This document shows, in pieces, positions 1-7,441 of a DNA stretch of 19,928 nt (positions are counted from its first letter, which is position 1; each line of letters starts with the position of its first letter). The notes below the pieces were generated by a model. The model saw nothing but the letters and a program-made list of their open reading frames with translations. It searched no databases and was not told where the DNA came from. Origin of the DNA: Chrysochromulina tobinii (Eukaryota; Haptophyta; Prymnesiales; Chrysochromulinaceae). The DNA lies in assembly GCA_001275005.1 (NCBI GenBank), contig JWZX01001735.1:1-19928 (forward strand), in the 5' to 3' direction. The translations under genes were made by a program, and so were the position numbers.

Positions 1-30
<30 letters not shown>
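1..30 (+). repeat. (GGC)10 trinucleotide repeat
   Basis: Ten perfect GGC units at the left edge, in frame with the phosphomannose isomerase and read as polyglycine. The full length is unknown because the window starts inside it. Confidence 0.95.
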
Positions 31-31
<1 letters not shown>

Positions 32-957
32 TGGGGGAGACGGTCTCCTCCATCAAAGAGCGTCGAGCTTCCAAAGAAGGCAAGCCCGAGGGGGGGGCTG
101 AGGCTGAGGCATATGCGCGAGTCAAGGCATGCTTCCGCGCGCTGTTTGAGGCGTTGATGACGGCGCCTGCGGACCGCATCGCCGCGCAGCTCGCGGCGCT
201 CGTCCGGCGGGTGCAGTCGACGAACGAGATGCTACGTGCGCCGGTGGAGGAGTTGGCGATGCGGTTGCATGCGCAGTACCCAGGGGACGTGGGCGTCTTC
301 TGCGTGTACCTGCTCAACTACAAGCTGCTCAAGCCCGGCGAGGCGCTCTTTTTGGGCGCGAATGAGCCGCATGCATACCTCTCGGGCGACTGCGCGGAGG
401 TGATGGCGACGAGCGACAACGTGGTGCGCGCCGGCCTGACACCAAAGTGGAAGGATGTCGAGACGCTCTGCTCGTGCCTGACGTACATCGATGGGCCGCC
501 CCACTTGGTCGTGCCCACGCAGCCCGCGGGGCAGCCGCACGTGTGGACGTATGTGCCGCCGGAGGTCGTCGACGAGTTCTTGCTCGATCGCGTCGAGTTT
601 GGCGCCCAGGACGGCGCGGTCGATGGGGAGGAGCGAGCGGCGGAGGTGGAGGCAAGGCTGCCCGCCTCGGCGGGCCTCGCCGTTCTGATCGTGGTGCATG
701 GCACGGCGACTGTGGAGCAGCTCGACAGCCAGAGTGACGTATTTGTGGGGCTCAAGTCCGCAATGAGCGCGGGCGCCATCCACCTGGTCTGCCCGCACAC
801 CGTGCTGCGGCTACGCCCGTGCGGGCGCGAGCCGCTCCTCGTCTTTCGCGCCGCCGCCAAGCCCCAGCCGGGGAGCGAAGAGGCCGCCGAGCTCACGGGC
901 ATGACGAGCATCTCGATTGCACGTGAACAGAGGCGCAGTCGGGAAGCGCACGCATGA
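1..957 (+). CDS. MPI: Phosphomannose isomerase, type I (C-terminal part, runs off left edge)
   Basis: The enzyme interconverts fructose-6-phosphate and mannose-6-phosphate in the cytosol and supplies GDP-mannose for glycosylation. The frame is open to the left edge, so the N-terminal zinc-binding residues lie outside the window. Visible hallmarks are GANEPHAYLSGDC (encoded from about 355), whose His codon at 370-372 corresponds to the conserved zinc ligand, and DNVVRAGLTPK at 415-447, the second type I signature with its active-site Arg at 427-429. The helical stretch before them also fits the family (LKPGEA, QYPGDVG). The stop is TGA at 955-957. The first 30 bases are ten GGC triplets, read as ten glycines in this frame and followed by a charged low-complexity segment; this looks like a lineage-specific insertion in a surface region. 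The first visible possible start (GTG at 31) is not a real start. Family assignment is secure. Confidence 0.93.
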
Positions 958-2117
958 GCATCGGGGGGGCGTGTCTGAACAACTGCGCTAGCGGCTAGGT
1001 AGCGGCTAGGTGTATTATACGGTACACGCAGTGCTTGTGTCAGTATTTTTGTATGGCGAGTCTGAGTGCGGTGCGTGCGCCACGCATCTATTCACATTTA
1101 CCTTTTGCTTTGAGCAGGCGCGCGGGGAGGCGCTCTGTGGAGCCGGGGACGGCTTACACGGTTACACGCCGTTACGGGAGCGGTGGGGGCACGCCACGGC
1201 ATGCTGATCTGTTTTGCACTTCCTCCTCGCCAGTTCACTCGCTAGATCTGCCCGAGAAGGAGGACGCCGGCGGCGGGGTACCCGGCGGCGGATGCGCGGC
1301 CGCCGGCCGGTCGTAATATGTTCCAGGGAGCAGGGTTTAACGTGATCAGGGGCTCTTGTGTCTTGACGTGAGTCGTACTTGAGTCTGCTTTTAGTTTTCT
1401 TCGCGAAACCCCGAGACTCAAGACATCTCAATGAAGGATTCAATTATCGATCATGTGTTTGAGGACGGTCGATGGGTCGAAGACTCGCACTAGACTCGCA
1501 CGCACGCGCGCGCGAACGGGCCTGTACACTTCCTGTACACCGGAGTGTATTTTCTATTTAGTCCTTGATTTAGTCAGATGAGCGGTTGAGCGCTTGAGTC
1601 TGTTTTCGCTTTGTTTCGATACCAGTACGTACGTTAGGGGTTCAACGGGGTTCTGAAGTACGCGCGTCGCTCGCTCGATCTGTACCATCGGCTCGACGGA
1701 CGTCAATCGCCACTTTCACAAAACTCTTGGTTCGAAAAAAAGGACCGACGGTGCTGTTGACAAGAATAGATCTTCCTTTTTGTAGCATCGCAGAGCGTGT
1801 CCGCAATAACGACGAAACAAAAATAGACAGCGCTTGTCACTCTCCAATTCTGAGACCCTCGACCGACGGCGTCTCTCTGTGGTCTTCAACCGGGTGCCGC
1901 CAAGGTCTGCAAACCGAGCCGGCGAGCCTCAGCGCCACTCCCGGCACCAGCGCGTCGCGCGGGATCCCTCTGCACCTTTCCCTGGGCATCTCCCAGCCGG
2001 AAATTGCGGCGCGCGCGCGTCCGCGCGCGCGCCCCCTGTGCGCGTGCCCGACGAGGCCTCAATCAAGCCCTATTGCTGTGCCTCGCAGGTACTGGAATTC
2101 GGCGCGGCTCCGTTCGG
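958..2117. other. Non-coding region: 3' flank of MPI and 5' flank of the channel gene
   Basis: About 1160 bases without a convincing gene. Short open frames here have no recognisable domain. Minor structure includes a direct repeat of TAGCGGCTAGG near 989-1010, two TGTACAC words near 1524-1540, and an alternating CG run near 2009-2030. The promoter of the channel gene should lie in the right half, but I see no clear TATA element. Confidence 0.6.
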
Positions 2118-3806
2118 ATGCGTTCTTCGTTCGCAATGTTGCTCGCCATGGTGCTGGGTCTCATCCACTCATGCGCAGCAACTCATACAGCAGGATTGCT
2201 GTGCAGCAATACATGCACGACCGGTAACCAAGGTTTGTGCGACGACGGCGAACCGGGCGCATGGTTCTCAAATTGCGCACTCGGAACCGACTGCGCAGAC
2301 TGTGGCCCCAGAGGTTATCATCCACCTCCACCTCAACCGAGAACTCCACCGAGCCCTGCGTCTCCTCGTTCTCCACCTCGGCCCCCTCTGGCCCCTAATT
2401 CTACATTACTGTGCAGCAATACATGCACATCAACAGTTGATCAGCAATACGGCTTTTCCAATTGGTGCGACGACGGCGGCCCGGGCGCAACGCTCTCAGA
2501 GTGCTCATTCGGAACCGACTGCGACCACTGTGGCGCCCGTGTTGTTTATCCTCCACCACCTCCGACCCCCGCGGGCGCGATCAACCGATGCACTTACACT
2601 TGCAATTGGAATGGAGACAGCGACTGCGACGATGGCGGACCCGGATCGGAATTTTCCCAATGCGCCCTCGGCACCGACTGTTACGACTGTGGCCCTCGCC
2701 TGTTGGTGCCGCCTGTTGGCACGTTCTTCCGATGCGAAGACACATGCACAGTTCCGATGTATTACGGCAACTGCGACGATGGCGGAGAAGGATCGGGGTG
2801 GTCGTGGTGCGACCTCGGCACCGACTGTTTCTCCTGTGGCCTTCGCGCGATTCCGTTTGCGCCACCACCTCCGCCGCCGCCACCACTTTCGGCCACTCCA
2901 CCACCTCCACCACCTGCGCCGGCCGTTGGGCCCGAGATTGTCGTCGACTTTGACTCTTCTCCAAATGATTGCAGATGGGCATTGGCTTGCAGCGACGGCT
3001 ACTCATACCCCAACGGAATTATGCCGCAGAGGGTGAGGCCGTCCCCCCCTCTCGTGCCGGGCTCGACGTGCACGTTGACTCTGAAAGCCTACTGGGGCTG
3101 GGGCTGGTACAACGGCAAATGGACTTACGACGCTCTAGAATTCACAAACCCTTATGATCCCGATCAGTCTGGGCCAAGGGTTGAGACAAACTACACCTTC
3201 ATAGTCCCCGAAGCTCCACCTTCACCCTCACCACCCAATCTGCCCCCAGTGGCTCCGATTGCGTACGACTCTGGTTTTGCCGTGGTCCTCCCCCAGCTGA
3301 TCATCACGTACAAGTTCTTCAATTTCAGCACTGCTTGCACCGCCTCCTCTACTACTGGGTGCACTCCGGGCACAGGAGCTCCTAAACCTTCAGTAGTTGG
3401 CACCAGGACATGGGAACATCCACGAAATACACTCAAACTTGTAGCAGAGACCAGTACTCAGATGGGTTGCAGCGGTAGGCCAAGATGCAAGGTGGATGTT
3501 GAGTTGACCAACGGGGGTATCACTCCGGCTGGTCGGAGACTCCAGGCTTCCAACGCCAATACGCTGATAATCAAGGCCACAGTCACCTGGACGGATGTCA
3601 CGAGGGTTCGTAACTGTCCTCCCGTTGCTCCGAGTTCGCCGCCATCCCCACCCTCAACTCCGCCGCCGCCGCCGCCTCCCCTTCCCATGGCCACCTCTTC
3701 TGAGATTTCGGTGGAGATGATCGCGCTTGGCATGGGGCTGTATCACGAGCGGTACTTTTTCAATCGCCGTTCTCCCCCCCCGCCCCCCCCCTCCCCCACC
3801 GAGTGA
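2118..3806 (+). CDS. Secreted Cys-rich/Pro-rich ectodomain, N-terminal half of the channel gene
   Basis: The chosen ATG at 2118 gives a typical signal peptide (MRSSFAMLLAMVLGLIHSCA); the frame is open upstream but reads Arg-rich non-domain sequence. After the signal come four Cys repeats of the form CxxTC...CDDG(E/G)xGxxxxxCxxGTDCxxCGxR, separated by polyproline linkers. Then follow a region with a WGWGWYNGKW patch and a likely beta-rich segment ending in a Thr/Val-rich strand. The frame stops at TGA 3804-3806, directly after a C-rich run, while the next frame (-1) opens at 3803 and carries a fifth Cys repeat and the channel core. The shared repeat type on both sides argues strongly that this is one gene interrupted by an indel in the C run or by an unmodelled intron. 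Ligand and function of the ectodomain are unknown. Secretory location is inferred from the signal peptide and paired cysteines. Confidence 0.8.
   Translation: MRSSFAMLLAMVLGLIHSCAATHTAGLLCSNTCTTGNQGLCDDGEPGAWFSNCALGTDCADCGPRGYHPPPPQPRTPPSPASPRSPPRPPLAPNSTLLCSNTCTSTVDQQYGFSNWCDDGGPGATLSECSFGTDCDHCGARVVYPPPPPTPAGAINRCTYTCNWNGDSDCDDGGPGSEFSQCALGTDCYDCGPRLLVPPVGTFFRCEDTCTVPMYYGNCDDGGEGSGWSWCDLGTDCFSCGLRAIPFAPPPPPPPPLSATPPPPPPAPAVGPEIVVDFDSSPNDCRWALACSDGYSYPNGIMPQRVRPSPPLVPGSTCTLTLKAYWGWGWYNGKWTYDALEFTNPYDPDQSGPRVETNYTFIVPEAPPSPSPPNLPPVAPIAYDSGFAVVLPQLIITYKFFNFSTACTASSTTGCTPGTGAPKPSVVGTRTWEHPRNTLKLVAETSTQMGCSGRPRCKVDVELTNGGITPAGRRLQASNANTLIIKATVTWTDVTRVRNCPPVAPSSPPSPPSTPPPPPPPLPMATSSEISVEMIALGMGLYHERYFFNRRSPPPPPPSPTE
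2202..2846 (+). repeat. Four Cys-rich protein repeats (CDDGGPG...GTDCxDCGxR)
   Basis: Copies at 2202-2312, 2412-2540, 2589-2699 and 2733-2846, each with six cysteines at matching places and separated by Pro-rich linkers. A fifth copy lies at 4079-4225 in the next frame. The DNA is conserved at the copy starts (GCAGCAATACATGCAC in copies 1 and 2), so at least these two duplicated fairly recently. The even spacing of Cys suggests small disulfide-bonded modules. Confidence 0.85.
3774..3797 (+). repeat. C-rich run at the frame switch
   Basis: Eight C, one G, nine C, one T and five C in a row, coding for proline in the upstream frame. The reading frame changes by -1 immediately after it. It is a likely place for a sequencing or assembly length error, and also resembles the pyrimidine tract of an intron 3' end. 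Confidence 0.9.
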
Positions 3807-6073
3807 TCTGCGGATTTGAGTCCGTGCTCTTCAACGGCACCGACCTCGCCATAATGCAAAAGAGAATTCGGATGCAATCTTACAACATGACTTACTTGAC
3901 TTCGCTCATGGGGTTCTCCGGGAACGACGTCGCAATCACCGGCCTGGAACTCGCCGAGGCTCAAACCGCCACCGCAATCTTTACGCCTCCAAGTTTGCCG
4001 CCTAATGCAAAACGACCGCCCTCATTGCCCCCCCCACGTCCCTCCCGGCCACCCCCACCCTCCCCGCCGCCCTCACTCTGCGAGAACACGTGCAATGCGA
4101 GGTTTCCACAAAGTAAGGGCATATGCGATGATGGCGCGAACAGCGACAACAGCAACGGAACCAGAAAAATCGGCCAAAAATCTTTGTGCGAAGTCGGCAC
4201 GGACTGTGTTGACTGCGGGCTGCGCAGCTATTGCACGAGCTGCCCAAGCGAGTGCTCGGCCAAAGCGGAGTGCCTCGAATTCATGTATAAGGACACGACG
4301 TGCTGGCCGCAGTGCAACAACGCGGAGTGCGGGCAAAGCGCCTGCACGACGGAGCAGGCAGTCAGCGAGTGCCTGAAGAATCAGATTGCACAGGGGATTG
4401 ACTACATCTCGAAGCCTGGCTCTTCTGGCACTGGCTCGGACCCCTTGGTGACTGGCAGCTTCACGTTGGGTGAGTTCCGCATTTCAGTCGACAAGGTCAA
4501 AGGCGCTGGCGTGCAGATTGAGTTCATCCTAACTTACTCTCTGACGTGGAATGACACACGCCTCCTTACCTCGCCTTGCCGCAAGGTCCTCGATACGATG
4601 CTTTCGAGTGTGGCCTCGACTGAGTCGGAGCACGCGAAGCGTTTCTGGCGCCCGAAGCTCGTCCTTGGCACCACCGAGACGGAGCCCGCTCGGGAAAGAA
4701 AACTCTTGGAGTCCCTCTATTCTCAAAACGGCGCAGTGGCTAGACTGCGAATCCGCGAGGCTGTTATGTTGGCACAGGACTTCCAATATCGCAGCTTCCC
4801 CTTCGACCGGCAGACCATCCCCATCCATCTCAGGCTGCCAACTGTGCAGCTCAGCGGGTGCGACGCTCTGGTCGAGCAGTTGCGCTACAAGGAGACGTTG
4901 AGTTTTACAGACTCGAACCGTATCCTTCCCCAGTCGGCGACGTGGCTCTGGGATAGTTGTGGCACTGCAGGCGGAGGCTGCCGTGCAGCGGATATCGAAA
5001 AGGACATCTTCCTCGACCTGGCCTTGCTGGAGTCCAGGCAAGACGCCGGGCAAGACGCCTGCCCGGTGGTCTTTAAGATCAAGCGCAACAACGACCTCTT
5101 CATCATCAAGCAGCTGATACCCTCCATCGTCATCTCTGAGGCGCCGCTCCTCAGCCTGTACATGGACGCGACCGTCCCTCCGCTTGTCGGTGCTCGCGCC
5201 TCGCTCCACATCATTGCCCTGTTGCTGGTGGTTACCCGCGCCAACACAGACCTTGGCCTGGGGACGCTCAGCAGCCTCATCTGGACTGACGAGTTTGCCC
5301 TCGTCCAGTTTTTCGTGATCCTCGCGGGGCTCGTAGAGACGATCGTCGTGCACGCTTTGATCCGCTTCGGCTGCAAGGTCCTGGCCGTCTCCGTCGACGG
5401 CGTCTTCCGGGTGTTGCTTCCCTTTGTCCTCTTCCCGTGCCTTGTGGTTGGCTTCATCCTGAAGGGTGTGGAGCAGGAGGCACTCTCCCTGCTTGTCATA
5501 GTTGGAGGCATGTTGCTGTTCTTGTCCTACTCAGTTGCGAGGGTGCTATACAAGGACTGGCAGATCCAGAGAAATCGGAAGATGATGGTCAAGAAGCTCA
5601 AGGCGCTCAAGATGGAAATCAACGGGTCGAAGTTGACCGATAAAGAAGTTGATCAGATCATGCGGAAGACGTTCGACACCTTCGACCTTGACAATTCGAA
5701 GAAGCTCGAGAAGGCGGAGGTTCGGCTGATTCTCGACGCCATGTACCCCAACCTGGGCAGGCAGCAGGTAGCCACAGCCATGAAAGCCGTCAAATCAGAT
5801 GAGATTGTCTACGAGGACTTTGCCATCATTGTGGAGGAATGGCAAAAGATCAGTTTTGAGAGGCATGAAGAAGAGCCGCACAAGCGCCGCACCATCCTCG
5901 GCCGGCTGGGCTGGGGGGTGGGCTCAAAGTCCAAGAAGGCATGTCATCTCGAGGAGGCCTCCTTTACTTCCTTGGCGAAAACAAGCAAACCGGCGGGATC
6001 CTCCGCGCCAAAATTGGATGTTGCGGCCGCCTTTGCTGCGGGCCTCGATAAAGCCGACAGTCTGCACGCCTGA
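3803..6073 (+). CDS. Pentameric ligand-gated ion channel core with fifth TM and EF-hand tail
   Basis: This is the C-terminal portion of the gene starting at 2118; the frame opens at a GTG that is not a true start. Residue numbers count from 3803. A Pro-rich linker (61-92) is followed by a fifth Cys repeat (93-141), a further Cys cluster with CNNAECG (LNR-like, 144-190), then a receptor ectodomain: TWNDTRL (248-254), FWRPKLVL (281-288) and FPFDRQ (332-337). Both Cys of the classical Cys-loop are absent (Gln325, Ile339), so it is a Pro-loop type. TM1 with conserved Pro is at 431-455, TM2 at 461-480, TM3 at 498-520 and TM4 (VDGVFRVLLPF type) at 531-553; the TM3-TM4 loop is very short, as in prokaryotic channels. 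An extra hydrophobic segment at 560-583 precedes a basic stretch and a canonical EF-hand loop (Asp628 to Glu639), with a weak second one near 664-680. Family membership is confident; ligand and ion choice are unknown. Confidence 0.88.
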   Translation: MICGFESVLFNGTDLAIMQKRIRMQSYNMTYLTSLMGFSGNDVAITGLELAEAQTATAIFTPPSLPPNAKRPPSLPPPRPSRPPPPSPPPSLCENTCNARFPQSKGICDDGANSDNSNGTRKIGQKSLCEVGTDCVDCGLRSYCTSCPSECSAKAECLEFMYKDTTCWPQCNNAECGQSACTTEQAVSECLKNQIAQGIDYISKPGSSGTGSDPLVTGSFTLGEFRISVDKVKGAGVQIEFILTYSLTWNDTRLLTSPCRKVLDTMLSSVASTESEHAKRFWRPKLVLGTTETEPARERKLLESLYSQNGAVARLRIREAVMLAQDFQYRSFPFDRQTIPIHLRLPTVQLSGCDALVEQLRYKETLSFTDSNRILPQSATWLWDSCGTAGGGCRAADIEKDIFLDLALLESRQDAGQDACPVVFKIKRNNDLFIIKQLIPSIVISEAPLLSLYMDATVPPLVGARASLHIIALLLVVTRANTDLGLGTLSSLIWTDEFALVQFFVILAGLVETIVVHALIRFGCKVLAVSVDGVFRVLLPFVLFPCLVVGFILKGVEQEALSLLVIVGGMLLFLSYSVARVLYKDWQIQRNRKMMVKKLKALKMEINGSKLTDKEVDQIMRKTFDTFDLDNSKKLEKAEVRLILDAMYPNLGRQQVATAMKAVKSDEIVYEDFAIIVEEWQKISFERHEEEPHKRRTILGRLGWGVGSKSKKACHLEEASFTSLAKTSKPAGSSAPKLDVAAAFAAGLDKADSLHA
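4079..4225 (+). repeat. Fifth Cys-rich repeat
   Basis: It matches the four repeats at 2202-2846 (CENTC, CDDG, CEVGTDCVDCGLR) but is longer in the middle by an Asn/Lys-rich insertion. Its presence in the downstream frame ties the two reading frames into one gene. Confidence 0.85.
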
Positions 6074-7441
6074 TCAGGAGCATATAACTGCGCATCGTGC
6101 AACGGGTTGCGAGGTAGAACTTCGCAAGGGACTGCGGCGAGTACCGAGTAAACAAAGTCGGGCTTGTGCAACTGCAAGGGGTAGGGCTAGGGGGGGCATA
6201 CGCGCGCGCTATGCCGGGCGATATGGAATGTGTGCCAGATACCCGCTCCGATAGGCTACTACTATGAGCCCGGGCTGTCTCGCCATGAGCGTGTGGTGCG
6301 TGTGTGCGTGTGTAGCTGATCAGTCTCTCGCGTCTTGGCGGAAGGTTAGATCGGATGGAGTTGTTTTGACCGCGCCTTCTTGTATATCCTGCGTAGGGTT
6401 AGCGGGCGGGCCGCGGGGCGCATACCCGATATCGCCATGGGGCACGGGCAGCGCAGGGTCCGGCCGGGCGGTCGGGTTCGCAGGCATCAGGGGGCAGCCT
6501 CTTCTCACTTCTGAGTCGGCCGCGGGGTTCGGTCCGGGCTCCGGGGTTGTGGCTAAGTTGGCCGCGGATTCGGTCGTCGCGCGGTCGTGCATGTGCGTTG
6601 GTGGGTTGGGATGGATGGTTGTGAGGCTCGTCTGTTGTCCTCGTCTGTTCCGTGTTAGAAATCACAGACGAGGACCACAAGTACCCGCGTCTGTGGTGTC
6701 CCGGCTGGCGGCTCGTCCCCCGGTGACTGTCTTTTAACCGGTAGCGGTACCGGACTGTATCGGTTGTATGATCCGTGGTTAGGGGTACTTGCGGGTTCGA
6801 GATCTGGAAGCAAGAAGGGGAGAGGGTTAGGTGAAGCTGAGAAAGGGGCAGTGGCGCGAATGCAACCTGCTCGTGCTCCATCCTGATTCACGAGACGTGG
6901 GCGGGCCGCGGGGCGGTGACGGACTCTGCAGCTCGGCTGACGCCTCGGTTCGCATAACCGATAACGGAGTGTACTTTGAACTTTCTACGACGAAACTGAT
7001 CGTGAAGTCATGCGTGAAGTGCAACGCAACCATACCATACCAATAATATTAAAGGAGTCGAATGCGTTCTTCAACTCACCCCCTCCAACACCTTTTCTAT
7101 GGTCATGAGCGATCAAACGTATCCTGCTGCAGGGAGACAACGAAAGTATTCAAAGCTGCGCCCGGAGCTCGCCGGCTCGCAGACGCGCGCTACGCAAGAC
7201 CAAGAGGTGTGTGCAACTCCATAGTTACACATTGGAGATACAATTGTCGAGCGACAACTAGAATTTGGCAGACAAAGAAGATGGCAGACAAGATGGAATA
7301 GACAAGATGGAATGCCCGTGGAAAATGTTGCTGCACCCGTTCTGCACCCTCGCAGGCCTCGCCTGTGGGCTCCGCGGTCAGTTCGAGGGTCAGTTTAGGG
7401 TTCGTCAAGTTTCGTCAAGTTTCGTCTCGAGTGCTCCGGGG
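6074..7441. other. Convergent intergenic region, no gene seen
   Basis: The channel gene and the minus-strand PDZ gene end towards each other here. Open frames such as 6264-6737 show no domain and are probably chance. The segment 6390-6920 has several GGCCGCGGGG words. A short direct repeat containing TTTCGTCAAG lies near 7400-7425. One clear inverted repeat is listed separately. Confidence 0.6.
6627..6679. repeat. Inverted repeat (12-bp stem) plus 10-bp direct repeat
   Basis: GTCCTCGTCTGT at 6637-6648 pairs perfectly with ACAGACGAGGAC at 6664-6675, with a 15-base loop; three more pairs form after one mismatch. CTCGTCTGTT also occurs twice in a row with a 13-base period (6627-6636 and 6640-6649). 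It lies between two converging 3' ends, so it could take part in transcript ending, but this is only positional inference. Confidence 0.7.

Noticed and set aside
1834-3036. 400-residue plus-strand open frame overlapping the channel gene start
   Set aside because: It is a shifted reading of the Cys-repeat region with His/Arg-rich translation. The frame from 2118 has the signal peptide and ordered Cys repeats.
3774-3806. Programmed ribosomal frameshift at the C run
   Set aside because: There is no typical heptamer with a downstream structure that I can support. A length error in the run or an intron explains it more simply.
6264-6737. 157-residue open frame in the convergent gap
   Set aside because: It shows no domain, is rich in Gly, Val and Cys from GC-rich sequence, and similar-length frames exist on the opposite strand.
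6770-6805. tRNA-like internal promoter (TGGTTAGGGG and GGTTCGA)
   Set aside because: The two boxes are only about 15 bases apart and no cloverleaf stems can be drawn around them.
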